A DNA stretch of 52,369 nucleotides from an uncultured Halomicronema sp. (GCA_937899725.1 CALCCA010000029.1:1-52369); one strand, 5' to 3'; numbered from the stretch's first letter, positions 42,263 through 51,071 are shown. Numbers and translations: made by a program. The notes: generated by a model from the letters alone, not told the origin.

Positions 42263-42406
42263 ATGACGACTTTTGGGATGATGAATGTCATACAGTCTCA
42301 GTTTTGCCACGCCACCCATGCCAAAATGATTCCGAGCATCACGGACACGGATCTAGTTGATTTGGCTGCAGCCAAATCTGTAGTAGAGCAAACCCCAGCT
42401 CTTTAA
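42263..42406 (+). CDS. Possible small protein (47 residues), unknown
   Basis: Open frame ATG to TAA; the product begins MTTFGMMNVIQSQFC and continues KMIPSITDTDLVDLAAAKSV. Upstream is a GGGGAG tract only 2 to 4 nt from the ATG, closer than ideal. Codon use looks ordinary. A perfect 20-bp palindrome lies within codons 33-39, so the DNA may be conserved for that reason instead. No family recognised. Confidence 0.33.
   Translation: MTTFGMMNVIQSQFCHATHAKMIPSITDTDLVDLAAAKSVVEQTPAL
42359..42378. repeat. Perfect 20-bp palindrome
   Basis: GATTTGGCTG joined directly to its complement, centred on TGCA at 42367-42370. No loop, so as RNA it would fold poorly; as DNA it is a good candidate for a dimeric protein site, about 205 bp before the peptidase start. 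Confidence 0.55.
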
Positions 42407-42582
42407 GTAGGGATGTTGAAAAACCAGTAATCGAGAACCCTAGCAGCCATCGGTAAAACTCATTAAGAATTGCAATAAGGTTTGCGGCGCGATATTTGCA
42501 GAAATTGGTTGTGGAATAATTCTGACTCAAATGCTTGTCTAGTTAGGGTCGCCTCAGCACAATTTTTGGAGATATTCTGTTT

Positions 42583-43653
42583 GTGTTTAACCTGAAACTG
42601 TTGTGTTGCGGGACAATTGCCATTTCCCCTATGTTTGTAGAGGCCGTCGCCGCTGCCACCTTTGAGTACGGGGAAACCGCAGCCCAAGAAACCTACTTCC
42701 TCTCCTCTGAACTAGCCGGTCGCAGTGTCGGCTCCGCCCAGGAAGCCGCCACTGTGCAGTACCTCAGCGATCGCTTGGTGGAACTAGGCTACACCCCTAC
42801 CCTCCAGCCCTTCACTTACGATTTTCAGGGCACCCCCCTGACCTCCTACAACGTGATCGCTGAACGTCAGGGCACCTCTAACAAACACATCATTCTCGGG
42901 GCTCACTACGACACTGACCCCAGTAGCGCGACGTTAGATCGTTCAGTCCTAGAAGGCACCAACGATAATGCCTCTGGGGTTGGTGTGCTGTTGGAGCTAG
43001 CCGAACGTCAGGTGCTCGACCCGACTGTGACCAGTAAGTTTGTCTTCTTTGGGGCCGAAGAAATTGGCCTCGTGGGCTCGGAGTTTTATGCCAACACCCT
43101 CTCCGGGGCTGAAATTGCCAATAGCCTGTTCATGCTCAACCTCGACAGTCTGGTGTTTGGTGATTTCATGTATTTCAATGCCGGACGGGGCGCGGTGGAT
43201 AACCCAGATTGGTTCCAGTACCGCGACCTGGCTTTAGAAATTGCCGCCGAAAATGGCATCGATGCCCGTACCAATCCGGGGCTAAACAATTTTTACCCTG
43301 CCGGAACCGGCTGTTGTAGCGATTTAGAATCCTTCGACTTCTTGATGCCGGTACTGGCTGCCGAGGCGACTAACTGGAGCATCGGTGATCTTGATGGTTT
43401 CACCCAAACCGCCGATCCCCGCGTTCCCAATGGCCGCACCTGGCACGACCCGGCAACGGATAACCGGGCGTTTATCAACGAGATTTTTCCTGGCCTGATT
43501 GAGCAGCGTACCCGCGACTACACCCTCGTGCTAGACAAGCTCGTCGGTGAGGTGAATGCCAGCTATGTTTCGGTGCCGGAGCCCATGAGCACGGCGGCGC
43601 TGTTGCTGGTGGCAACGGGAAGCGGCCTGATGATGCGGCGACGGCGAGCTTAG
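42583..43653 (+). CDS. Secreted M28 family metallopeptidase with PEP-CTERM signal
   Basis: 356 residues. Signal peptide at residues 1-23, then the M28 zinc peptidase core with its metal ligands in order: ILGAHYDTDP (His, Asp), TNDNASGVGVLLELAE (Asp), FFGAEEIGLVGSEFYAN (catalytic Glu and Glu ligand), LNLDSLVFGD (Asp) and TWHDPATDN (His). The last 25 residues are a PEP-CTERM sorting tag: VPEP, a hydrophobic helix (TAALLLVATGSGLMM) and RRRRA. Such tags are processed by an exosortase and place proteins at the envelope or in the matrix. Aminopeptidase activity is expected; starts with GTG. No exosortase is in the window. Confidence 0.87.
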   Translation: MFNLKLLCCGTIAISPMFVEAVAAATFEYGETAAQETYFLSSELAGRSVGSAQEAATVQYLSDRLVELGYTPTLQPFTYDFQGTPLTSYNVIAERQGTSNKHIILGAHYDTDPSSATLDRSVLEGTNDNASGVGVLLELAERQVLDPTVTSKFVFFGAEEIGLVGSEFYANTLSGAEIANSLFMLNLDSLVFGDFMYFNAGRGAVDNPDWFQYRDLALEIAAENGIDARTNPGLNNFYPAGTGCCSDLESFDFLMPVLAAEATNWSIGDLDGFTQTADPRVPNGRTWHDPATDNRAFINEIFPGLIEQRTRDYTLVLDKLVGEVNASYVSVPEPMSTAALLLVATGSGLMMRRRRA

Positions 43654-44175
43654 CCGCCGGCCCGATGAAGAGTTTGGCGGCGGCGACTGCTGAAATATAG
43701 TTGATCCGATTTGGGTTTTGAAACGCTACAGATTTCAGGCAGCCTGGAGGAACATCCCTGCTAAGGCCAGAGGCTCTACGATTCATAGCGTTGCCTGAAG
43801 AACCGAAGAGCCTCTTTGGTCAGTTATCTGAGTGGTTCGTCTAAGGCTTGCGGCAACTCTTCTAAATCGAGGCAATACCGGTTCGTGAATCACAATTTTG
43901 CGGACGCCACTCATCACCGCAACCTCAATCTCGACGCCCTCATATTATCTGAGGCGTCTTATACCAATTCTCTGAAACTGGACTATAGATCTTCCTTTCG
44001 ACTCCGCTCAAGGAACGTCGGCTGAGCGGAGTCGTTCGCATCGCGTCTCCCCGAGGGAGAAAGCCGACTTGTCTGTGTAGCTGTAATTTGTAGAACTGGT
44101 ATTAAAACTCAATTCGTATCCCCTGGGAATACTGAAGAAGCCAGTTAAGAACGTTGTTTTGAAGGATGGGTGGCG
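43654..44175. other. Intergenic region with two inverted-repeat structures
   Basis: 522 bp between convergent genes. It holds a 9-bp inverted repeat (AGAGGCTCT 43769-43777 with AGAGCCTCT 43807-43815, followed by TT), perhaps ending the peptidase transcript, and a repeat element at 43961-44102. The open frame at 43816-44025 crosses the repeat and is not called. Confidence 0.5.
43961..44102. repeat. Short element with terminal inverted repeats and REP-type palindrome (copy B)
   Basis: Ends ATACCAATTCT (43961-43971) and AGAACTGGTAT (44092-44102) are inverted with one mismatch. Inside is a perfect 12-bp inverted repeat CGACTCCGCTCA (43999-44010) and TGAGCGGAGTCG (44023-44034), loop 12 nt; this CTCCGCTCA/TGAGCGGAG type is a dispersed palindrome I know from many cyanobacterial genomes. 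The right end is the inverse of the left end of the element at 5728-5830. Confidence 0.6.
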
Positions 44176-45585
44176 TTATGGAAAACTGGGTTTTCGCGGC
44201 GTGATCAGAGCCTGCATCGAAGTTTGCAGATCGGCAGTTAGGTCAGTGATCGCCTGACGTCGGCTGTCTTTGTAGGCAGGCCAGCGATCGCTGACTGAGA
44301 GCGGTTGCCCCACCGACAGGTAAGCGATCTGATGCCCCAAAGCCGGACGCGGAAACGGATTTTCGCCCTTGATACGAACCACCGTATCTCTGACTAACAG
44401 CAGCGTTTCGGCAAACCGTTCCACCGTCGGTTTTTCTTTGACATAAGTGCCCGTCACGGCGACAAAACTTTCGACCAATCGCATGTGCCACATGCGCAAG
44501 GCCGCCTCTTCGGCAACGCGATCGGCTAACCCGTGCTCTACTGCCGAGAGCGGATGATCGGCCTTCAAATCTTCCCGGTAGATCCAATCCCAACCGGCCT
44601 GTTCAATTTTGCGGCAGCGATCGATGACGCTGCCTTTAGGGACGATGTGAAAGAACGATTCCGCTACCTGCAGGGCGGAGTTCAATAGGCGATTGAGCCG
44701 AAATGCCAGCTCGTTTTCTCCCGGCTGAGTAGAAAAATCGACTTCGTCGAAGGCGACCTGAAAAAAGTCTGTGTAGTAAGACTCCATGATTTCCAACAGG
44801 CGATAGCCCAGCTGCAGCAATCGTGGATAAAGGGCGGCGGCGATCACGGTGGGATCACTGGCTGGCGGCACCGCTGCCGGGGTCTTAGCAATCCCCAGTT
44901 CGGCCTCTAAAGTGGTCAGCAGTTTCGTCAGGGCGCCCCAGGGCGCATCTTGATAAAAATATTGGATGCCCAACGGCACGATAAAGACTTTTTCTGAGCG
45001 CTGCGCTTTCTGCAGGTCATCTACACACCAAAACCCAAACTGGGCAATGCCAGGTTCAAAAGGACTGATGATTTCGGTGTGACCGTTATTAGCCCCTTCG
45101 GGAGCCGCCGCCAGGGGAAATTGCCCTTGGGCAAAAAGACGACGGGCTGACTTGAGCCCCTGTCGATCAACCTTGCCGCGCTGAATCGAAGTGCCCCCCA
45201 AGCGGGAGTAAAACCAGCCGACACCGTCACCAGCCCAGAGGGGAATGCCGCGATCGTAAATGAAATGGACGTGGGGCGATCGCGGGAGCGGCTTACCCAG
45301 TTTGCGACTCACAGCCGGGAGCTGATGCCACAGCAAATTCATTAAACAGTAGGCATCATCAGGACTAGGGTGACGGAAAGCAATTAAAAACCGAGCATCG
45401 CCCGCCTGAAACTGGTGGAAAAGGTCAACAAGCACTTCAGCGCCTTGAATATCAAGCTTTTTGACACTACTTTTCCACCGGAGCCAGAGGGGCAGCAGCG
45501 TTTTCGTCGCCCAAAGCACTTTGGGGTCAAACTCGGGCGGCAAAAATTCTAGCGGCGGCTGCGCACCGTGGAGCATGCTGGTCAT
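44176..45585 (-). CDS. PlsC-like acyltransferase family protein
   Basis: About 469 residues, long for a single acyltransferase domain. The acyltransferase box is visible as FRHPSPDDAYC (H-x4-D), followed by FIYDRGIPLWAG and the second motif AAAPEGANNGHTE, corresponding to the glycine-rich EG(T/S)R box of glycerophosphate acyltransferases. The C-terminal 250 residues are helical and unlike known domains. It may acylate a lipid or lysophospholipid at the membrane. The ATG at 45585 is used; a TTG at 45618 would add 11 residues. It lies 117 bp after dprA on the same strand. Confidence 0.72.
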   Translation of the reverse strand: MTSMLHGAQPPLEFLPPEFDPKVLWATKTLLPLWLRWKSSVKKLDIQGAEVLVDLFHQFQAGDARFLIAFRHPSPDDAYCLMNLLWHQLPAVSRKLGKPLPRSPHVHFIYDRGIPLWAGDGVGWFYSRLGGTSIQRGKVDRQGLKSARRLFAQGQFPLAAAPEGANNGHTEIISPFEPGIAQFGFWCVDDLQKAQRSEKVFIVPLGIQYFYQDAPWGALTKLLTTLEAELGIAKTPAAVPPASDPTVIAAALYPRLLQLGYRLLEIMESYYTDFFQVAFDEVDFSTQPGENELAFRLNRLLNSALQVAESFFHIVPKGSVIDRCRKIEQAGWDWIYREDLKADHPLSAVEHGLADRVAEEAALRMWHMRLVESFVAVTGTYVKEKPTVERFAETLLLVRDTVVRIKGENPFPRPALGHQIAYLSVGQPLSVSDRWPAYKDSRRQAITDLTADLQTSMQALITPRKPSFP

Positions 45586-45702
45586 AGCCAATCCGGATAG
45601 GGTGAGAGCCAGGCACAAGCGGGTGTGCCTCAGTTTAGGCGAAGGGCGGGGCGGTCGGGAATGCCGTGTTAAGGACTGTTGATGTCACCTTAGCCGATGG
45701 GC

Positions 45703-46824
45703 TTAATCGGTACAGCGCTGGTATTGTTGGGTCCCTGGCAGGTTGCTGACCAATCCCATCAGCTCTAGCTGCGTCAACGCACTCAAAATATCTCCGGTGG
45801 ATAGCTCCGCCACCTGCTGCACGATCGCATCCAGCGATCGCACCTCGGGCGCCACGGCCTGAAAGACCGTCTGCAGCGGTGGCGCTAAGCTCGGCAAGGG
45901 CTTGACGGTGGGTTCTGAGGCAGCGACGGGAATCGCCCCGAGCGCTTCGATCAGCGTATCTTCGCGCAAAATCATCTGCGCTCCCTGACTCAAAATATCT
46001 AAGCAGCCATGACAACGCACATTGTCTAGCGTGCCTGGTAGGGCAAACACATCGCGGCCATAATCATTCGCCAATCGGGCAGTAATCAGCGCCCCTGACT
46101 TACGCGGGGCTTCCGTCACCAACAGGGCGCGACTCAGCCCGGCAATGATGCGGTTACGCCGAGGAAAATGCACCCGTTCGGGCTGGGTGCCGGGGGGATG
46201 CTCACTCAGCAGTAATCCCGATCGCCCGATCGCCTGATGCAAGTCTTGATTGCGATAAGGGTACACAACATCGACCCCCGTCCCTAAAACGGCGATGGTC
46301 GCCCCGTCTACGTCTAAGCAGCTTTGGTGGGCTTCGCGGTCAATCCCTGCGGCCAGACCGGACAGGATCAAAAATCCCGCGCGGCTCAGGGTTTTAGTGA
46401 TGCGACGCGTCCAGCGTTTGCCATAGTCTGACGGGCTGCGGGTGCCGACGACGCCAACCCCCGGTCGCCGCTGACAAGCCGACAACAAGTCCAGATCACC
46501 CTGGTAATAAAGCACCGGGGGCGGATCGGGGATCTCATACAGCAGGTCAGGATAGGCCGCATCAGCTGGCGTCACAAACTCACCGGGGGCCGTTGCTACC
46601 TGACTCAAATCGAGTTGCGAGCGGTGTTCGGCGATCGCCCACCCCAACTTCAGTCCGATGCCCTCCACCGCCAAGAGTTGATCCGGTGAGGCCGCCCAGG
46701 CCGCTTCGAGGGAGCCAAAGTGCGTCGCCAATCGCTTTTGTAAGATCGGTCCTAACCCTGGAATCTGGCCCAAGGCAAACCACAATGCTCGTTCTTGAGA
46801 CACCGCTGTGCTCCCTGCATCCAT
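45703..46824 (-). CDS. dprA: DNA-processing protein DprA (Smf)
   Basis: About 373 residues. Loads RecA onto incoming single-stranded DNA during natural transformation. N-terminal helix-hairpin-helix-like region (LGQIPGLGPILQKRL, GIGLKLGWAIAEH), then the Rossmann core: VGVVGTRSPSDYGKR, LSGLAAGIDREAHQSCL, TIAVLGTGVDVVYPYRN, FPRRNRIIAGLSRALLVTEA, and GRDVFALPGTLDN. The C-terminal winged-helix part is present (QQVAELSTGDILSALTQLELMGLV). The ATG at 46824 was chosen because the open frame further upstream lacks any DprA-like sequence. Confidence 0.95.
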   Translation of the reverse strand: MDAGSTAVSQERALWFALGQIPGLGPILQKRLATHFGSLEAAWAASPDQLLAVEGIGLKLGWAIAEHRSQLDLSQVATAPGEFVTPADAAYPDLLYEIPDPPPVLYYQGDLDLLSACQRRPGVGVVGTRSPSDYGKRWTRRITKTLSRAGFLILSGLAAGIDREAHQSCLDVDGATIAVLGTGVDVVYPYRNQDLHQAIGRSGLLLSEHPPGTQPERVHFPRRNRIIAGLSRALLVTEAPRKSGALITARLANDYGRDVFALPGTLDNVRCHGCLDILSQGAQMILREDTLIEALGAIPVAASEPTVKPLPSLAPPLQTVFQAVAPEVRSLDAIVQQVAELSTGDILSALTQLELMGLVSNLPGTQQYQRCTD

Positions 46825-46996
46825 GGCTTTAGGATGCCCTAGGGAGTGGTGGCAGCCACAGCGGAAGAGGTTGGACAATGCCAGTAGCCGGTTCCCTCGA
46901 CGGCGTCTGCACCTCACATGCAGCCAGCGATACATCGTCGAAGGGATGACCGACCCTGGTTGCGACGGCAGCCCTGTGTCAATGGCATGAATGCTT

Positions 46997-48034
46997 CTAT
47001 TCGGAAGTTTCAGGGAGCTTGAGCGGCTGAATAGGCTGAGAAGGGTGCGATCGCTGACGAGCTGGCAACTCGGCACCGGGTCGCACGGGTGGCGGCAACG
47101 ACGATTTAGCTGGGCGGGTTAACCTCGGCGGCGGCACGTCGTCGGGGCGCGCCAGTGGAGGAGCCGCCGCGCTGCGCAGCTTTTGCAACTCGCGACGATA
47201 GAAGTCGCGCTCAGCGGCGACTTCTTGATACCGTTGTCCGAGCTTGGTTTTTTCCTCGGCGTATTCTCGCAGCACAGCCTGCAGCTCATGGATGCAGAGA
47301 TTTTGACGACGCAGGGTTGACTGTAACGCACCCGCATCAAGTTCGGCATCGTCAACAGCGGTTATGACTTCAGTCGGACTGAGCAAGGCTGCCGCTGAGC
47401 CCGATGCCGTCGTTGCTGCCGGTAACGCTGGCCGTACAGCTTGAGCACCGTCAAACGTTTCTAACTCAGTAATCATCGACTGAATCGTCTTGATCATGTA
47501 GCTCAAATTAAGGTGATGGTTGCCCAAATCACCCTTGAGGCTCCCCAGATGCTGCTTGGCCAAATTCAAGTGCTGGCTCAGATGTACCGCCATTGAACGA
47601 GCGACCCTGACCTCAGCTTCTAGGGTCAGACAATAGGCTTGCGTGTCGGGTTCAGTCGTGGGGCTGACCGGCCGCTGCCGCCCCAGATACTGCAAATAGG
47701 TTTGCAGTTCGGCATGACTCTGCTGAAACTCAATACTGAGGTGGTTAAAGGTTTGTTGCTGCTGGTCAATCAGCTCGTTAAGACGGTAGCCAATGACGTT
47801 TAAGAGATCGTGCTGCACATGGGCAAATTGCGCCAGCTCTTGTTTCAGATGAGCGATCGCCTGCTGCTGCACATTGGCGTACTTTTCGGTACTGGCCAGT
47901 TGCGACTCGACCCAGTGCTTATCTTGAACCTGGGTTTTCAACTCATTAAGCGAGTTTAAAGCTTGATCGAGAGCCTGTTGCAGCAAGCACACTCGCTGCA
48001 CCAATTTGAATTCAAGAGAACCGCTCTGTTGCAT
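46997..48034 (-). CDS. Coiled-coil protein upstream of dprA, unknown function
   Basis: 345 residues. Mostly long helices with heptad patterns: QRVCLLQQALDQALNSLNEL, a Gln-rich stretch (QQQAIAHLKQELAQFAHVQH), and in the C-terminal half RQNLCIHELQAVLREYAEEK with ERDFYRRELQKL. It ends in a disordered Pro/Arg/Ser-rich tail. No catalytic motif, signal peptide or membrane segment, so a cytoplasmic scaffold is the simplest reading. The ATG at 48034 gives MQQSG. It is followed after 172 bp by dprA on the same strand. Confidence 0.7.
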   Translation of the reverse strand: MQQSGSLEFKLVQRVCLLQQALDQALNSLNELKTQVQDKHWVESQLASTEKYANVQQQAIAHLKQELAQFAHVQHDLLNVIGYRLNELIDQQQQTFNHLSIEFQQSHAELQTYLQYLGRQRPVSPTTEPDTQAYCLTLEAEVRVARSMAVHLSQHLNLAKQHLGSLKGDLGNHHLNLSYMIKTIQSMITELETFDGAQAVRPALPAATTASGSAAALLSPTEVITAVDDAELDAGALQSTLRRQNLCIHELQAVLREYAEEKTKLGQRYQEVAAERDFYRRELQKLRSAAAPPLARPDDVPPPRLTRPAKSSLPPPVRPGAELPARQRSHPSQPIQPLKLPETSE

Positions 48035-48345
48035 AGCCGAATACAAAAATTGGAGATTAGCCGGTGACTCAATCGTGGGTTCTTAATGTAGCAAAGCCCC
48101 TCAGGAAATGTTGTTCACCACATCACACCCCTCACCGTTAGAGACAATTCTTCAACGTCGCTTAAGACTCGGTTTATCTAGAATACCGAGCAATGGCTCG
48201 AAAGTAATGCGTGAACGAGAACGGCTCATGGCTCACACGTTCTGTCCTAACGGCTACCCCGTTCTCAGCTGACCCATGCCCGACGAGCCCGAGCCCTTAA
48301 CCCAATAGGGTACGATCAAGGCCGTTCTCTGCAGTGCCTGATTGG
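48035..48345. other. Divergent gap before rsmA
   Basis: About 310 bp between the coiled-coil gene and rsmA. I see no small gene or strong hairpin; it must carry both promoters. Confidence 0.35.
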
Positions 48346-49182
48346 ATGACTTTTTCCGCCAAACCCCGCAAAAAATTTGGCCAGCATTGGCTCAAAAGTG
48401 AGCCGATTTTAGCCCAAATTGTCGCTGCGGCTGAGCTGCAGGCCAGCGATCGCGTGCTGGAAATTGGCCCTGGCACCGGCGTATTGACCCGGCGGCTGGT
48501 AACCCAGGCCCAGCATGTGGTAGCCGTTGAGCTAGATTACGACCTCTGCCGTCAGCTGATGACTCAGTTTGCTAAAACCCAAAATTTGCTGCTGCTGCAA
48601 GGGGATATTTTGCAGCTGGATCTAGCTCAGCAGCTCACCTTGGCCAACGATTTACCGATGCCCAACAAAGTCGTGGCCAACATTCCCTACTACATTACGG
48701 GGCCAATTCTGGAACGCCTGCTCGGAACGATCGCCCGCCCCCACCCTCACCCCTTTGACAGCATCGTGCTGCTCGTACAGCGAGAAATCGCTCAGCGGCT
48801 CTGTGCTCGCCCCGGCCATAAAACCTTTGGGGGGTTGACGGTCAAAGTGCAATATCTGGCGGACTGTGAACTGATCTGTGCGGTGCCGCCCAAAGCCTTT
48901 CAGCCGCCGCCCAAAGTTGATTCGGCGGTGATTCGCCTGCGCCCGCGCCCGCTAGCCACCCCCGCTAACAATCCCCAGCGGCTGCAGCAGTTGCTCAAAC
49001 TCGGCTTTGGCAGCAAACGCAAAATGCTGCGCAACAATTTAGCGGCTGTCATTGAGCGAGCGTCGCTATTAGAGCTGTTTGCTACGCTCGACATCGCGGA
49101 CAACGCTCGAGCCGAAGACCTCAGCGTTGCCGATTGGGTCGCATTGAGTAATAAGATGCTGGAGACACCGAGAGTGTCTTAA
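48346..49182 (+). CDS. rsmA: 16S rRNA (adenine1518/1519-N6) dimethyltransferase
   Basis: 278 residues. KsgA/RsmA dimethylates two adjacent adenines in helix 45 of 16S rRNA late in 30S assembly. The SAM site is LEIGPGTGVLTRRLV, and the catalytic NxPY motif is VVANIPYYITGPILERLL; N-terminal PRKKFGQHWL is the family start. The C-terminal helical domain ends with FGSKRKMLRNNL. The ATG at 48346 is used; a GTG at 48334 is possible. ispE follows after 69 bp, a common arrangement. Confidence 0.96.
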   Translation: MTFSAKPRKKFGQHWLKSEPILAQIVAAAELQASDRVLEIGPGTGVLTRRLVTQAQHVVAVELDYDLCRQLMTQFAKTQNLLLLQGDILQLDLAQQLTLANDLPMPNKVVANIPYYITGPILERLLGTIARPHPHPFDSIVLLVQREIAQRLCARPGHKTFGGLTVKVQYLADCELICAVPPKAFQPPPKVDSAVIRLRPRPLATPANNPQRLQQLLKLGFGSKRKMLRNNLAAVIERASLLELFATLDIADNARAEDLSVADWVALSNKMLETPRVS

Positions 49183-49251
49183 CCCCTGCCCCAGATTGAT
49201 GATGGCGAACTGGCGGCAGATGCGCTCGCCGACCACCTGCAGTGAGGTGCC

Positions 49252-50196
49252 ATGCATTCTTATTCTTTATTGGCTGCGGCCAAAATCAACCTGTATCTAG
49301 AAGTGGTGGGCGATCGCCCCGATGGCTATCACGAGCTAGTAATGGTGATGCAAAGCATTGGCCTTGCCGATCGCCTCACCATCCGCAGTCTCAACAGTGC
49401 CGATATTCGGCTGCAGTGCGATCATCCTCAGGTGCCCGGCGATGCCAGCAACTTGGCGCATCGGGCGGCAGCGCTGTTGCAAAACCGGTTTCCCCAAGCG
49501 ATGAAGCAGCACGGTGGCGTCGAGATTACGATTCAAAAAAATATTCCCGTCGGGGCCGGTTTAGCTGGGGGATCGGCGGACGCTGCCGCAGTATTGGTGG
49601 GCGTCGATATGCTGTGGCAGCTCGGGCTGACCCAAATTGAACTGCAAACCTTAGGGGCAGAACTCGGCTCTGATGTGCCCTTTTGCATCTCGGGGGGCAC
49701 GGCGATCGCCACCGGGCGCGGCGAACAAATTGATTCGCTGCAGGGCATCGAGCAGTTTTATGTGGTGTTGGCGAAGTATAGCTCCCTGACAATTTCTACC
49801 CCTTGGGCCTATCAGGCTTATCGGCGAGCCTTTGCGGCGACCTACGTTGATGTCAATACCGCAGGCCAAACCCGCCGCGAGGCCCTCCATTCTGGCCCGA
49901 TGGTAGCGGCAATTTATCATCAAGATGGGCCTGATATTGGCCATCACCTGCACAACGATTTAGAAAAAGTCGTCCTCACGCAGCACGCTCAAGTTCAGGC
50001 CCTGAAAGACGCCATGGCCGCCAGCGGCGGGCTCGGCACCCTGATGTCAGGGTCAGGCCCCACAGTCTTTACCCTGGCGGCCACCCGGACGGAGGCTGAA
50101 GCCATTGCGGCGCAGGTGCGATCGCAGCTGTCTGATCCCGACCTAGAACTTTGGGTCGCCCCTTTTGTATCAACCAGCGTGCAGTTTAGCCCTTAA
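49252..50196 (+). CDS. ispE: 4-diphosphocytidyl-2-C-methyl-D-erythritol kinase
   Basis: 314 residues. GHMP kinase of the MEP isoprenoid pathway, phosphorylating the 2-hydroxyl of CDP-ME. N-terminal AAAKINLYLEVVGDRPDGYHEL, ATP loop PVGAGLAGGSADAAA, and C-terminal LMSGSGPTVF are the three GHMP motifs. GAGGTG precedes the ATG. Downstream of rsmA on the same strand; supplies precursors for carotenoids, phytol and quinones. Confidence 0.96.
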   Translation: MHSYSLLAAAKINLYLEVVGDRPDGYHELVMVMQSIGLADRLTIRSLNSADIRLQCDHPQVPGDASNLAHRAAALLQNRFPQAMKQHGGVEITIQKNIPVGAGLAGGSADAAAVLVGVDMLWQLGLTQIELQTLGAELGSDVPFCISGGTAIATGRGEQIDSLQGIEQFYVVLAKYSSLTISTPWAYQAYRRAFAATYVDVNTAGQTRREALHSGPMVAAIYHQDGPDIGHHLHNDLEKVVLTQHAQVQALKDAMAASGGLGTLMSGSGPTVFTLAATRTEAEAIAAQVRSQLSDPDLELWVAPFVSTSVQFSP

Positions 50197-50341
50197 GCAG
50201 CGGTGCAGACATGACGTCTCGGTCGGGGTGAGGGGGCACCGCGATTACCCGCTAGCATTGAAATTGGGATTATTTGCCCATCGCCAAAGGCACCGGTAGA
50301 TTGCCCCGCTGAGCTTGTTTGTTAAGGAGTAGTGGCCAAAG

Positions 50342-50797
50342 ATGCAGATACAGTTTCGTGAATGTGACTTCTTTAGCCTGTGGATCTGGATTCAATTTTC
50401 CACAGTGCCCTCCACTATGGAGCAACAATACGTCGATGAGATTCTCAATTCCTGGTTCTTTATCGGCAAACTGGGGGGATTCAATGCGGAAAATCTGCAG
50501 GTGCAAGACACCGGCCTAGAAATCAGCTATATGAACTATGACAACACCCAGACCGACAGCACCCTGGTCTCGCTGATGCACAACATGGGTGACGTTGAGT
50601 ATGAAGGACTCTGGGCGCGCTGCTGGTTTGACCTGGGCACCTCTGACGCGATCGCGATCGATGTTTTGCTCAATGCCCTCAAGCAGTTCAGCCGCGACTA
50701 TGTGGCGATCGAGCAAATTATCATCGGCGGTGAAAACGAAGACTGGTCTATCCCCGATCATCACCAGCCAGACTTTGTCACAGGCGAATATAACTAA
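50342..50797 (+). CDS. DUF3531 family protein
   Basis: 151 residues: QFRECDFFSLWIWIQFSTVPS, MEQQYVDEILNSWFFIGKLGGFNAENLQ, and LWARCWFDLGTSDAIAIDVLLNALKQFSRDYVAIEQIIIGG. This is the small DUF3531 family, conserved in cyanobacteria and plants; function unknown. No signal or membrane segment. It lies 145 bp after ispE and may be in the same transcript. Confidence 0.82.
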   Translation: MQIQFRECDFFSLWIWIQFSTVPSTMEQQYVDEILNSWFFIGKLGGFNAENLQVQDTGLEISYMNYDNTQTDSTLVSLMHNMGDVEYEGLWARCWFDLGTSDAIAIDVLLNALKQFSRDYVAIEQIIIGGENEDWSIPDHHQPDFVTGEYN

Positions 50798-51046
50798 CCT
50801 GAGTTCGGGATAAGAGCATGAGGCACGCTGACCAGCCTTTTGGCGCGACAATCCTCTCTGAGGAAGGATGCCAAAGGCGGGATGGGTGTCGAGCCTCCCG
50901 CTGAGAATGGTTCACCCACCCCATTAGCCCCTCCCCAGAGGGGAAAGCAACGGGGTTTGGCTTAACCCGAACTGGCGTTAACGAGTAGACGACGACGCTA
51001 CTTCATCGATTATTTGCCAATAGATAGAGGGCCAGATTGGCAGTCT

Positions 51047-51065
51047 GGTTTCAGAGAATCGGTTT
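51047..51065. repeat. Partial copy of the repeat end motif (copy C)
   Basis: GGTTTCAGAGAATCGGTTT shares the AGAGAATCGGT core with the right end of copy A (5818-5828) and TTTCAGAGAAT with the inverted left end of copy B. No matching partner end was found nearby, so it may be a remnant or a chance match. Confidence 0.35.
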
Positions 51066-51071
51066 AAACGC

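Larger units (their letters stand above)
42210..42582. other. Gap before the M28 peptidase gene
   Basis: 373 bp. Holds a possible 47-codon gene (42263-42406) that includes a perfect 20-bp palindrome, both listed separately. GGAG lies about 11 nt before the peptidase GTG. No intrinsic terminator for the DUF1802 gene was found. Confidence 0.4.

Noticed and set aside
43816-44025. A 69-codon frame after the M28 peptidase gene
   Set aside because: It crosses the REP-like palindrome and the end of the repeat element.
46825-47076. Longer N-terminus of DprA (84 extra codons)
   Set aside because: The extra part is Arg/Ser/Cys-rich, unlike any DprA, and overlaps the end of the upstream coiled-coil gene.
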